Numbered from the stretch's first letter, positions 46,066 through 54,587 are shown. The stretch: DNA of 64,000 nucleotides from an uncultured bacterium (GCA_949290355.1 CASERN010000008.1:124001-188000), one strand, 5' to 3'. Notes: a model not told the origin generated them from the letters alone. Made by a program: numbers and translations.

Positions 46066-46273
46066 ATTCAATATTTAAAAGATCTTTTAATTGTACCTTT
46101 AAACAAACAGATATTTTTTCTAAGGTTTTAAAATTATATATAACATTACCTTCTTCAATTTTTAAAAGTTTACTTGTCGCAATACCTGTTCTTGCGGACA
46201 TTTCAGATAAAGGCAATGAAATTTTTTCTCTATATAATTTTATATCATTACCGATTTTTTTATATCTATTCAT
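46064..46273 (-). CDS. XRE-family helix-turn-helix protein, 69 aa
   Basis: Small single-domain Cro/C1-type DNA-binding protein. KKIGNDIKLYREKISLPLSE leads into the HTH MSARTGIATSKLLKIEEGN, followed by YNFKTLEKISVCLKVQLKDLL. No effector domain. It is alone on the minus strand, convergent with pfp and about 100 bases from the GNAT gene end. Target genes unknown. Confidence 0.85.
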   Translation of the reverse strand: MNRYKKIGNDIKLYREKISLPLSEMSARTGIATSKLLKIEEGNVIYNFKTLEKISVCLKVQLKDLLNIE

Positions 46274-46372
46274 TAAATTACCTGTAAATTTACTATATCT
46301 TCAAACAACATTTTGATTTAATTTCAAAATAATTTCAAATTGAAAAATATTATTCGGAATAAATTATAATAT

Positions 46373-46948
46373 TCAAATTTCTTTTTTAAAAATTAACGTA
46401 TTTATTTTTCTATAATTCACCATATATTCAAATTCTTTAAGTAAAATAAATTTATGCCTCTGATAATAATCATAATCACAAGTTGTATCTGTCCAAAGAT
46501 AAATATTTTTTATCCTGTTATTAATTGCAGTTTCAATGAGTTTAGAAAGGAGTATTTTGCCCCCGCCTTTTTTCCTGCTGATAAAAAGTCCCATCATCAA
46601 ATCATCATCATTCATAGCTTTTTTAACCTCTTTGCCAGCATTTTCAACATAGTCAAAAAGGTTTTGTGTTACTTTTTTATCATTATCATTTAACGTTGCA
46701 ATTTTATTTTTATATTCCTCTATAACTGAATTTTCATCTGTTTTTAATGACGCAAAAATTAATCCGCACAAATTTTCATCTTGCAGAGCAAAAGAATAAT
46801 TTTTATTCAAATAGTAATATCTTAGCGTAAATTCATAAATGAGTTTTTGCAATTCATCATTTTGATTTGCATACAAATCGCCCCAGACTGTGTGAGTAAT
46901 TTTTGAAGATGCTTCAATATCACTATCTGAAAAATTTCTTACAATCAT
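46373..46948 (-). CDS. GNAT-family acetyltransferase-like protein
   Basis: The 191-residue protein starts MIVRNFSDSDIEASSKIT and has the GNAT-like sequence pattern LCGLIFASLKTDE, then the acetyl-CoA loop SRKKGGGKILLSKLIETAI and YQRHKFILLKEFEYMV. The substrate is unknown. Its ATG overlaps the aminopeptidase stop by four bases, so the two are translated together; a role in modifying peptides or amino acids is possible but only suggested by that. Confidence 0.75.
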   Translation of the reverse strand: MIVRNFSDSDIEASSKITHTVWGDLYANQNDELQKLIYEFTLRYYYLNKNYSFALQDENLCGLIFASLKTDENSVIEEYKNKIATLNDNDKKVTQNLFDYVENAGKEVKKAMNDDDLMMGLFISRKKGGGKILLSKLIETAINNRIKNIYLWTDTTCDYDYYQRHKFILLKEFEYMVNYRKINTLIFKKEI

Positions 46949-48051
46949 ATTATGAATTTTCCGTTTTCATAAATAAGCTTGTCATCAGCATATATTGAAG
47001 AATTATGTTTCATATTCTTTATCATATCCCAATGAACACCTGAGACATTTTTACCGCCTGTTTCAGGGTAAGATGCTCCAACTGCCATATGTATTGCACC
47101 GCCGATTTTTTCATCAAAAAGGATATTTCCTGTAATCTCTTGAATTTCATCATTAGTTCCGATTGCAATTTCTCCAATACCTCTTGATCCCTCATCAGTA
47201 TTAAGCATTGCTTCAAGAAAATCCTTCCCTGTTTCAGCATCAAATTTTACAATTTGACCGTTTTCAATCCATAAGTGAACATCCGTTGCAGAGTTGCCGC
47301 GGTAATTTTGGGGGAAATCAAAATAAATTTCACCATTAATACCATCTTCTACAGGCGATGTAAACACTTCACCGTCAGGATAATTGTTCAATCCAGAACA
47401 ACTAATCCATTTTCTACCTTCTACATTAAATGTGATATCAGTTTTTTCTCCGACTATACGAAGCTTTTTGACCCTATTTAAATAATTTGCCCATTTTGTT
47501 TGTTTTTCATCTAACTCACGCAATTTTGCAACAGGATCATCTAAATTTAAATAACATGAATTGAATAAGAATTCCGAATATTCATCAAAAGACATTTTAG
47601 CTTCCTGCGCAAGAGCATGAGTTGGGACATCTGCTACAACCCATTTAGCATCACCGCTTGCAGATCTGTCCATTAAAGTTTTAGACAAACCTTGAGATGC
47701 TTTTGAACGACGAGAAAGTTTTTGCATATCAGCACGAGCCATATTTTTTGTATTCATAGGAGCGCCAATTGAAATAAATTTGTCGATAGTTTCATATTCA
47801 AGTTTTATTATCGGGTCAATAAAATCAAGCTGTTCATCAGAAGCATATTTTATAAAAATATCAGAAAAATCTTCGAAAGATGTTCTCAAAATTGGATGAG
47901 CACCTTTTTCAATAACCCTTTTATAAACAGCTTTTACCAAATCTTTTGCATAAATGCTTGTTGCTCTGATTTGTACCAAATCGCCTTTTTGTACATCTGT
48001 TGAATAATCAACCAAAACTTGTGCATATTTATCCCAAATTGTTTTTTGCAT
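46945..48051 (-). CDS. M29-family aminopeptidase
   Basis: The 368-residue metallopeptidase resembles AmpS/PepS/aminopeptidase T. Visible regions are GDLVQIRATSIYAKDLVKAV, GEVFTSPVEDGINGEIYFD (metal Glu), DEGSRGIGEIAIGTND (Glu), IGGAIHMAVGASYPETGG (His) and VHWDMI (His, Asp). It removes N-terminal residues from peptides in the cytoplasm. It is about 110 bases downstream of lpxA and coupled to the GNAT gene. No signal peptide. Confidence 0.92.
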   Translation of the reverse strand: MQKTIWDKYAQVLVDYSTDVQKGDLVQIRATSIYAKDLVKAVYKRVIEKGAHPILRTSFEDFSDIFIKYASDEQLDFIDPIIKLEYETIDKFISIGAPMNTKNMARADMQKLSRRSKASQGLSKTLMDRSASGDAKWVVADVPTHALAQEAKMSFDEYSEFLFNSCYLNLDDPVAKLRELDEKQTKWANYLNRVKKLRIVGEKTDITFNVEGRKWISCSGLNNYPDGEVFTSPVEDGINGEIYFDFPQNYRGNSATDVHLWIENGQIVKFDAETGKDFLEAMLNTDEGSRGIGEIAIGTNDEIQEITGNILFDEKIGGAIHMAVGASYPETGGKNVSGVHWDMIKNMKHNSSIYADDKLIYENGKFII

Positions 48052-48164
48052 ATAATTTCTCCTATTTATATTAGTTTAAAAAAGCACCATTATAATTTCA
48101 ACTTTTAACAAATATATTTTATAATGATGCTTTTATTTATTGTAATAATTTACTGCTTTAATAA

Positions 48165-48971
48165 TTACTCATCTTGCAAAGATTCATGTCCTGACTTGTG
48201 AGATTTTAAAAGCACGCCTCTTTTTGAAGTTTTAATAAATTCAATCATTTTTTCAATATATTCATTCATCGGAATTTCAGCTTTAATTTTTTCGATAGCT
48301 TGAGTTGTGTTGTATTCTTCAGAAATCAATAATTTGAAAGCTTCGTTAACATGAGTTCTAATTTCCTGAGGTACACCACGTCTTTTCATAGCTATAACAT
48401 TCAATCCGCGTGGAACAGGAGGTCTGCCTTCACCTTTTGAATAAGGTAAAATATCTTGGCGAGAAGCAGAAAATCCGCTAATAATTGCCATATCACCAAT
48501 TCTGATATTTTGATGGAATACGCTCATTCCGCCAACAAATGCACCAAAACCAACATGAACATGCCCGCCTAAAGTTACAAGGTTTGCTAAAATAACTTGG
48601 TCATCCAAAACACAGTTATGAGCGACATGAGATCCTACCATTAAAAGACATTTTTTACCAATTCTTGTAGTAAAATCACCGCAAGCTGCACCTCTGTGAA
48701 CAGTTACATTTTCTTTAATAATTGTGCCATCCCCAATTACAACTTTTGTAGGTTCACCTTTGTAACCCAAATCTTGAGGTTCAGAACCAATTGTTGCAAA
48801 TGGAGATATTGTACAATCATCTCCTATTTCTGCAAATTCAATATGAGCATTTGATATTACTCTTGTCCTATGACCAATAGTAACATTTTCACCTATAACT
48901 ACATATGGGCCTATAATCGCATCATCTGCAATCTTTGCTGACGGATGGATAATTGCGGTTTTGTCTATCAT
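48165..48971 (-). CDS. lpxA: Acyl-ACP--UDP-N-acetylglucosamine O-acyltransferase
   Basis: First step of lipid A synthesis. The 268-residue left-handed beta-helix protein has hexapeptide repeats (IHPSAKIADDAIIGPYVVIGE, ...) and the catalytic-His region SHVAHNCVLDDQVILANLVTLGG, with DLGYKGEPTKVVIGDGTIIKENVTVHRG. The C-terminal helical domain has MKRRGVPQE and IRTHVNEAFKLLI. It is last in the lipid A region, separated from fabZ by the unknown 558-residue gene and a terminator. Confidence 0.96.
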   Translation of the reverse strand: MIDKTAIIHPSAKIADDAIIGPYVVIGENVTIGHRTRVISNAHIEFAEIGDDCTISPFATIGSEPQDLGYKGEPTKVVIGDGTIIKENVTVHRGAACGDFTTRIGKKCLLMVGSHVAHNCVLDDQVILANLVTLGGHVHVGFGAFVGGMSVFHQNIRIGDMAIISGFSASRQDILPYSKGEGRPPVPRGLNVIAMKRRGVPQEIRTHVNEAFKLLISEEYNTTQAIEKIKAEIPMNEYIEKMIEFIKTSKRGVLLKSHKSGHESLQDE

Positions 48972-49040
48972 AAAATCCTCTCTTTCATATACTATAGTTC
49001 AATTATATTACAAATTTTTAAAAAATTAAGGATTTTTATA

Positions 49041-50717
49041 TTATTTTAATACACCTTCTGCCATTTCTCTATTCATGAGAACAGGTTTTCCATTCAATTT
49101 ATCTACATAATTATATGCATTATCCAAATTCTTTTTAAATAATGTTAACAATTTTTGTGCATTATTATGAGTTAAATTTAGCATCAACACATTACTATAT
49201 ATTTTCTGAATTTCTTGAGCATCAAATACTTTTAGTTTTCTATTTAATCCATCACCTTTTTCAAATATTGACTCTCTTATGTACACTCTCACAATATTTA
49301 TAATCTGTTTAAATTCATCAGACACGCGCTTTTGTCCCATTTTTTTCAAATCTTTAGCAATATTTACTAATGCTAACAAATAAGTATTTGCCATAACCGA
49401 ACTTTGGTCTATTCCAAACTTGTCAGAATACTCATCTATAAAATTGGGAGTATATTTACTTAATTCTGCTCCATCGCCAGAGTTAAGCTCAGGCTTATGC
49501 TTATAAATTTTAAATACAAAACTCAAATTGCTTAAATCAATACCTTTTTCGTCCGCCCATTCATAAAATTTTTCTTTAAACCCATCAGGGGTCATATCAA
49601 CATAATAAAATTTATCTTGATCTTCTTTTTCTTTTTTCCAAGCAGTTTTCATATTTTTTGAAAATAACTTCTTTGCCCACTCATTTTGGCTCCAAAATTT
49701 GCTCATTGATTTTGATTGGTCTGATGTCAGATTTGCAGGATTTCCATCTGGATAAAAAGACTTAACATTTTTCTTTTTCAAATAATTACTCAAAGCGAAT
49801 TTTATTTTTTCAGAGCCAGATAAATGCCAAGCTCTTTTTAAAACTCTTGTTAATTCTTCTGCTTTTTCAGGATTTTGCTTGTAAAATTCCTTCATCCTTT
49901 CAGACATAATATATAGTCTTTCAGGATTTTCTTCCCAGTATTTTTTCAAACCTTCTGAAATATGTTTTTTCTGTTCTTCAGAAATTACACGACGAGGAAT
50001 ATATACAGGCTCTCCACTTTCTTTCTGTGCTTTTTTGTCTATAGATTCTAGACGTTTTGCAATCATTTCACGAGTAAGTCTATCATTATATTCAGGATCT
50101 GAAAATTTTAAAATATGACCATAATCTCTACTTACAGTTGGAATTTGTAATTTTGTCATTGTATAATACAAATCTTGACCATCAACATATTTTTTTAAAT
50201 CATTCAAAGAGAAACCTTCGCCCCAGTATAGTTTTATTAACTGAACAGATAAATCTTCATCATTATTAAAATATTCGAGTTCACCTTTTTGAAATTTATC
50301 TATAAAAGATCCATTTTTTACATTGATTGAATCGGCAGGTAAAACGCCTTTAAATTCTTCAAAATTTTCCTTTATTTCATCAAGAGTAAAACACTCTTTT
50401 AGTTTTTCAAAATATTTTTTATGAATAGATATCAATGTATCCTTTGTTTTATTACCTTCTTCTAATATCATCCCTGCCCATTCTCTGATATTAGGAGGAT
50501 ATATAGATGAATTTTTTTCAGCAAGTTTATCCAACTGCTTGACTGTTTGAGCTAAGTCTAAACTGTAACCTCCGGTAAATGCCAAATACTGTGCGGTTGT
50601 CGGGAGTTGTGTATTTGACATTGAAGGTTCTTGAGCATTTGTTCTTGGTTGGGATGTATATTTATAAGTTTTTAATTTAGGGGTAATATTATAATTCTGT
50701 ATATTATTAATTTTCAT
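49041..50717 (-). CDS. Unknown 558-aa protein inside the lipid A locus
   Basis: The N-terminus MKINNIQNYNITPKLKT leads to a Ser/Thr/Gln linker and the motif YLAFTGGYSLDL. A central region (about 230-380) holds related helical units such as ISEGLKKYWEENPERL, MSERMKEFYKQNPEK and MSKFWSQNEWAKKLF, resembling the NUMOD3-type modules beside homing endonucleases. No nuclease motif is visible. The C-terminal half is helical. It lies between fabZ and lpxA but has a terminator upstream of it (50766-50800), so it probably has its own promoter. Function unknown; DNA or RNA binding is a guess. Confidence 0.7.
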   Translation of the reverse strand: MKINNIQNYNITPKLKTYKYTSQPRTNAQEPSMSNTQLPTTAQYLAFTGGYSLDLAQTVKQLDKLAEKNSSIYPPNIREWAGMILEEGNKTKDTLISIHKKYFEKLKECFTLDEIKENFEEFKGVLPADSINVKNGSFIDKFQKGELEYFNNDEDLSVQLIKLYWGEGFSLNDLKKYVDGQDLYYTMTKLQIPTVSRDYGHILKFSDPEYNDRLTREMIAKRLESIDKKAQKESGEPVYIPRRVISEEQKKHISEGLKKYWEENPERLYIMSERMKEFYKQNPEKAEELTRVLKRAWHLSGSEKIKFALSNYLKKKNVKSFYPDGNPANLTSDQSKSMSKFWSQNEWAKKLFSKNMKTAWKKEKEDQDKFYYVDMTPDGFKEKFYEWADEKGIDLSNLSFVFKIYKHKPELNSGDGAELSKYTPNFIDEYSDKFGIDQSSVMANTYLLALVNIAKDLKKMGQKRVSDEFKQIINIVRVYIRESIFEKGDGLNRKLKVFDAQEIQKIYSNVLMLNLTHNNAQKLLTLFKKNLDNAYNYVDKLNGKPVLMNREMAEGVLK

Positions 50718-50765
50718 AACTATTCTCCGGATTATATAAAGTTTCTAAAAAAAATCTTTTTCATT

Positions 50766-50800
50766 AAAAAAAGTAAATCTTAATAAAGATTTACTTTTTT
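50766..50800 (-). terminator. Terminator after fabZ
   Basis: A 15-bp perfect stem AAAAAAGTAAATCTT / AAGATTTACTTTTTT with an AATA loop, ending the lpxD-lpxC-fabZ transcript. Confidence 0.85.
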
Positions 50801-50819
50801 ATATATTCAAATATTTAGG

Positions 50820-51272
50820 TTATTTTAAAGCAAAAGTCATATCTGCTTCTACACAAATTTTACCGTCTACTTTACCAACACCATGTGCTTTGCATATAGG
50901 GCCTTTTACCTTTACGAGTTCAACTTCCATTTCGAATCTATCACCTGGTCTTACAATATTTTTGAAACGAACACCGTCAACTCCAGCATATAATGTTAAT
51001 TTACCCTTAAATTCAGGCATTGTCATTAAGATAGGTGCACAACATTGAGCCATAGCTTCTAATTGCAATACTCCAGGCATAATAGGGTTGTTAGGGAAAT
51101 GACCTTGGAAAAATTGTTCATTCATAGTCATATTTTTATAACCCTTAGCTGATTTACCAGGAATACACTCTGTAATTCTATCCACTAATAAAAATGGATA
51201 ACGGTGAGGAATCATTTTCATGATATCCATAACATCAAAACTTAATACTTCTGTTTTTGTTTCTTCTGTCAT
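50820..51272 (-). CDS. fabZ: 3-hydroxyacyl-[acyl-carrier-protein] dehydratase FabZ
   Basis: Hot-dog-fold enzyme of fatty acid elongation, commonly in lpx operons. The 150-residue protein has MKMIPHRYPFLLVDRI (catalytic His), NEQFFQGHFPNNPIMPGVLQLEAMAQ (catalytic Glu) and a C-terminal GRFEMEVEL-like strand. I chose the ATG at 51272 because AAGGAG lies at 51279-51284; the frame extends upstream to 51296 inside lpxC. The lpxC stop lies ten bases before this start. Confidence 0.96.
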   Translation of the reverse strand: MTEETKTEVLSFDVMDIMKMIPHRYPFLLVDRITECIPGKSAKGYKNMTMNEQFFQGHFPNNPIMPGVLQLEAMAQCCAPILMTMPEFKGKLTLYAGVDGVRFKNIVRPGDRFEMEVELVKVKGPICKAHGVGKVDGKICVEADMTFALK

Positions 51273-51282
51273 TTTTTTCTCC

Positions 51283-52101
51283 TTATTTATATTCAATAAT
51301 CTTATCTCTTAAAATTTTAGCAGTTTTTAAATGTACAGCATGTCCAGCTTCTTTCACCAATATTTGGCATTTTAGGTTCAGCGGATTTACACCGGTTAAA
51401 TATAAATCCCCAATCAAATCCAAGATTTTATGTTTTATAGGTTCATGTTCTGAACGCAAAGGTGAAGTATATCCATCATCTTTTAAGCCTAAAGTATTTT
51501 CAATATTTACACCCTTTGCAAAACCAAGCATTTGGAATTTTTTCAGATCTTTATAAAACCCAAAAGTTCTTGCTTCTATAATTTCCTGCTTATTTTTTGG
51601 ATTATATGCAACCCATCTTCTTGTTAAATCAGGATGATCATAATTTACTGCATACGAAATATACAACTCATCAGATGGAAGAATAACTAAACTGGTTTTT
51701 CCATTCAAATAATAAACAGGTTCTTTTACTGTATAGTATTTTGTTTTTTCAAATAAATGCTTTTCAATACCGGCTTTTTCAAAAAGTTCAACCCATTTTT
51801 TTGAACTTCCGTCAAGTGCAGGAACTTCCATTTCATCCATACAAATATCTATGCTGTCTATTCCACAAAATGCCAAAGCTGCAGTTAAATGTTCGGTCAA
51901 CATTGCCTTAGATTTTGAATTTCCTATCACAACACAATGATCTGTAGAAAGAACATTATCCACATTTGCCTCAAAAGGTTCTGCCCCTTTGATAAAATAT
52001 CGAATTTTACCTGTTTTTGAAGGAAAAAAGTTTACCGTACAAGGTTTATTTTTCATCAAGCCATTGCCTGATATTGATGTTTCTTTAAGAATTGTGGTCA
52101 T
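51283..52101 (-). CDS. lpxC: UDP-3-O-acyl-N-acetylglucosamine deacetylase LpxC
   Basis: Zn-dependent committed step of lipid A synthesis. The 272-residue protein has LKETSISGNGLMKNKPC, the zinc His in SKAMLTEHLTAALAFCGID, ARTFGFYKDLKKFQMLGFAKG, and the second zinc site HEPIKHKILDLIGDLYL with a catalytic His later. I chose the ATG at 52101 (MTTILKE), which overlaps the lpxD 3' end by 17 bases, with GAGGA upstream. LpxC is here not fused to FabZ, unlike in some Bacteroidetes. Confidence 0.95.
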   Translation of the reverse strand: MTTILKETSISGNGLMKNKPCTVNFFPSKTGKIRYFIKGAEPFEANVDNVLSTDHCVVIGNSKSKAMLTEHLTAALAFCGIDSIDICMDEMEVPALDGSSKKWVELFEKAGIEKHLFEKTKYYTVKEPVYYLNGKTSLVILPSDELYISYAVNYDHPDLTRRWVAYNPKNKQEIIEARTFGFYKDLKKFQMLGFAKGVNIENTLGLKDDGYTSPLRSEHEPIKHKILDLIGDLYLTGVNPLNLKCQILVKEAGHAVHLKTAKILRDKIIEYK

Positions 52102-53188
52102 TGTTAAAATTATCCTCAAATTCTTTTAGTAATGGTTCATATTTTCTGAATTTTGCAAAGATTTCCTGAGCATCTTTCAATGTTTTTAATTGTTTTATGA
52201 AATCTTTTCTTGGCATTGCAGGAATACCTACAACAATTGATTTTTCTGGGAATGATTTTGTAACACCAGCTTTTGCTGTAATAATTGTGTCTGAACCGAT
52301 TTCAATATGATCTGCAAGACCTGCCTGACCTGCAATAACTACTCTATCACCGATTACGCAGCTACCTGCAATACCTACTTGAGAAACAATTAAACAACCT
52401 TTTCCAATTCTACAATTATGCCCGATCATTACAAGGTCATCAATTTTTGTATTATCTCCAATTGTAGTATTTTCAATTGTACCTCTATCAATTGCAGTAT
52501 TTGCACCGATTTCCACATTGTTCCCTATCACTACGGAACCTATTGAAGGAATTTTAAATATAACATGTTTTGTATCAGTATCTTTAATTTCACCATCTTT
52601 TCTTGCTTGTTCAATATTGTCAGGGTTTTCTGTAACAAAGCTGAAACCATCAGCTCCTAAAGAAACTCCATGATGTAAAATTACATCATTACCTACTTGA
52701 ACTCTATCACCTACATTTACACCAGGATGGAATAAGCAATTTTTACCAATCTTTGCACCTGCTCCAACATATGTGTTTGCCATAATTTTTGTATTATCAC
52801 CAATTACTGCATCACGCGAAATCACTACATTAGGGCCGATTTGAACATTTTCACCCAATTTAGCTGTTTCATCCACTGTAGCTGAAGGGTGAACTCCTTT
52901 GTTTACTTCAGGAGCAACATAGAACATATTTAAAAGTTTCATCATTGCAAGTCTCGGTCTTTCAACTTCAATTGTTGAAAATCCGTCAAGTTGTACTCCT
53001 AAAGGTACAAGTGCTGCTTTTGCTCTAGATTTAGCAAGATTTGCGATTTCTTCTTCTCCTAATGCCAAAGCAAGTGTGCACTCATCTGAAAGTAAAGGTG
53101 GCGCAATTCTTGAGATTTTGGCATCTTCAACTTTTGTCAGCATGCCGCCTGTAATATGTGCAATTTCTTCTAATGTAAAGGTTTTCAT
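52085..53188 (-). CDS. lpxD: UDP-3-O-acylglucosamine N-acyltransferase LpxD
   Basis: Third step of lipid A synthesis. The 367-residue protein starts with the LpxD N-terminal domain (MKTFTLEEIAHITGGMLTK) and continues with a hexapeptide left-handed beta helix (VHPSATVDETAKLGENVQIG, ...). The catalytic-His region is HHGVSLGADGFSFVTE, with TAIDRGTIENTTIGDNTKIDD, and a C-terminal helix follows. It overlaps lpxC by 17 bases and lies 14 bases after the GIY-YIG-like gene. Confidence 0.96.
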   Translation of the reverse strand: MKTFTLEEIAHITGGMLTKVEDAKISRIAPPLLSDECTLALALGEEEIANLAKSRAKAALVPLGVQLDGFSTIEVERPRLAMMKLLNMFYVAPEVNKGVHPSATVDETAKLGENVQIGPNVVISRDAVIGDNTKIMANTYVGAGAKIGKNCLFHPGVNVGDRVQVGNDVILHHGVSLGADGFSFVTENPDNIEQARKDGEIKDTDTKHVIFKIPSIGSVVIGNNVEIGANTAIDRGTIENTTIGDNTKIDDLVMIGHNCRIGKGCLIVSQVGIAGSCVIGDRVVIAGQAGLADHIEIGSDTIITAKAGVTKSFPEKSIVVGIPAMPRKDFIKQLKTLKDAQEIFAKFRKYEPLLKEFEDNFNNDHNS

Positions 53189-53202
53189 ATATTATCTCCT
53201 TT

Positions 53203-53535
53203 TTATCTGATTTGTTTTTTATCGTGAAGTTTCGCTTCTTTATTCCATATTTTTAAAATCGTATCATGTAAATCATTCCATTGAGGATTATCTATTGCTA
53301 CAAGATCTATAATTTCCTCTTTTGAATAATTATCCAACTCTGATTTTCTTATAATTGCCTGCGCAAGATCATCAAATCTTTCATAATACGCAAGTTTATT
53401 TGTCCTATACTCTAATTTATTAATATCATTAATTTTATTTTTTATTTCGTGCATATGCATTAATAAATTTGAAGTAATTCCTATTATCAAGTCATCTTTT
53501 GGCTTATTAAAGAGTATGTATACATATTCACTCAT
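53203..53535 (-). CDS. Degenerate GIY-YIG nuclease-like protein, 110 aa
   Basis: The layout follows the small stand-alone GIY-YIG (UPF0213-like) family: EYVYILFNKPKDDLIIGITSN, then NKLAYYERFDDLAQAI and NPQWNDLHDTI. Expected catalytic residues are changed: the YIG Tyr is Ile (IIG), the Arg that follows LxxR in active members is absent (LLMHMHEIK), and the RE-type pair is RKSEL. It is therefore probably inactive as a nuclease. It lies between rfaE2 and lpxD, with 14-base gaps on each side, so it is co-transcribed with lipid A genes for no known reason. Confidence 0.7.
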   Translation of the reverse strand: MSEYVYILFNKPKDDLIIGITSNLLMHMHEIKNKINDINKLEYRTNKLAYYERFDDLAQAIIRKSELDNYSKEEIIDLVAIDNPQWNDLHDTILKIWNKEAKLHDKKQIR

Positions 53536-53549
53536 AATTAATTGAGAAT

Positions 53550-54014
53550 TTACGCCTCCTTCATTTTTTCAATAGTCTTTGTTGTTGATTTTCCCTGTAC
53601 AAAACTTATAAACTCCACTCTTGTTCCATTTTTTTTCATTATATCAGCCTCTGGAAGAGTTTCCATAGTATAATCCGCACCTTTCGTATAAACGTCAGGT
53701 TTCATTTCATCTAAAAGATCACGAGGACTATCTTCATCAAATAATACCACATAATCAACACATCTCAAAGCACTTAATATTTCAGCTCTATCATTTTCAT
53801 TATTTATCGGACGAGTAGGGCCTTTTATGCTCCTAACCGATTTATCGGAATTTAATAAAACAATAGAATAATCGGCAAAAGATTTTGTCTTTTCCAAATA
53901 TCTCACATGTCCCACATGCAAAATATCAAAACATCCGTTAGTTGCAACAACTGTTTTCCCTGAATGATGAATAACATCTATTAATGCTCTTAAATCTTCT
54001 CTTTTTATTAACAT
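53550..54014 (-). CDS. rfaE2: D-glycero-beta-D-manno-heptose 1-phosphate adenylyltransferase
   Basis: Nucleotidyltransferase that makes ADP-heptose for the LPS inner core. The 154-residue protein corresponds to the C-terminal (HldE-C) domain alone. Motifs are VVATNGCFDILHVGHVRYLE (HxGH), LLNSDKSVRSIKGPTRPI, LSALRCVDYVVLFDEDSPRDLL, KPDVYTKGADYTMETLPEA and the STTKTIEK tail. The kinase half (hldA) is not in the window. It implies heptose in the LPS core. Confidence 0.94.
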   Translation of the reverse strand: MLIKREDLRALIDVIHHSGKTVVATNGCFDILHVGHVRYLEKTKSFADYSIVLLNSDKSVRSIKGPTRPINNENDRAEILSALRCVDYVVLFDEDSPRDLLDEMKPDVYTKGADYTMETLPEADIMKKNGTRVEFISFVQGKSTTKTIEKMKEA

Positions 54015-54085
54015 ATCCCTTTGTCCTTACTTAAATTATAGCAAAAAAAGGGTGGAAAGCTTAGATACGTTAACAAAAAGTAATA

Positions 54086-54277
54086 TTATGCAAGCTTATC
54101 TAAAATTTTACCTAATTTAGCACCAAGACAATAAGTTTTCGGTTGAGGTTTAGGGGCATTTTCTTTTAGATAATCCATAGCTTTTGCTAAACGATCTTCT
54201 TCCATAATATCGTCATATAAGGACTTAATGTATGTAATTTTTTCTTTCCCATTAACTAAAGTTTTTATTGGAATCAT
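54086..54277 (-). CDS. Small protein, 63 aa, with an occluded ribosome-binding site
   Basis: The soluble-looking small protein (MIPIKTLVNGKEKITYIKSL, ending GAKLGKILDKLA) is helical in the middle (EEDRLAKAMDYLKENAPKP), without Cys pairs or a signal peptide. GAAAGGAAT precedes the ATG. That site and the AUG lie in the 3' arm of an 18-bp RNA hairpin (54275-54315), so translation should be low unless the stem is opened. No homologue recognised. It lies between asd and rfaE2 on the same strand. Confidence 0.6.
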   Translation of the reverse strand: MIPIKTLVNGKEKITYIKSLYDDIMEEDRLAKAMDYLKENAPKPQPKTYCLGAKLGKILDKLA

Positions 54278-54315
54278 TTTACATTCCTTTCAATACATGA
54301 AAGAAATGTAAAATG
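54275..54315 (-). promoter_or_regulatory. Translation-occluding hairpin over the 63-aa gene start
   Basis: On the minus-strand RNA, CAUUUUACAUUUCUUUCA pairs with UGAAAGGAAUGUAAAAUG over 18 positions (one G-U) around a 5-base loop. The 3' arm contains the Shine-Dalgarno sequence and ends in the AUG of the small gene. There is no U-tract, so it is not a terminator. Confidence 0.75.
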
Positions 54316-54348
54316 AAAAATTGCCATATTATTAAATTTTGTTAAAAT

Positions 54349-54582
54349 TTAACCAATCGTAGAAAATTTTCTTTCCGTAGAAACTTTACATTGAGGATTT
54401 ACTAAACCTTTCAATTGCTTCGGAATTTTTCGGAAAACTCTTGATGTTTGATTATTTTTAGCAATTGATGAACTTAATTTTTCTTTTATCAATCTGCCAG
54501 CACTATCAATGGAAGGTCGGTCTATAATAACTTGAGGCCATCCTTTTGATAATGGGGTAATTGTTAATTTATTAATATTCAT
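54349..54582 (-). CDS. Small basic hypothetical protein, 77 aa
   Basis: I chose the ATG at 54582 (MNINKLTITPLSKGWPQVII), with GGAG about 12 bases upstream inside the asd 3' end; the frame continues upstream within asd. The product is basic and Ser/Lys-rich (SSSIAKNNQTSRVFRKIPKQ), with no signal peptide and no recognised domain. It begins six bases after the asd stop and is probably co-transcribed with it. Confidence 0.55.
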   Translation of the reverse strand: MNINKLTITPLSKGWPQVIIDRPSIDSAGRLIKEKLSSSIAKNNQTSRVFRKIPKQLKGLVNPQCKVSTERKFSTIG

Positions 54583-54587
54583 AATAA

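Noticed and set aside
54275-54315. Rho-independent terminator of the asd transcript
   Set aside because: The stem is long but has no U-tract on the minus strand, and its 3' arm is the start region of a gene.
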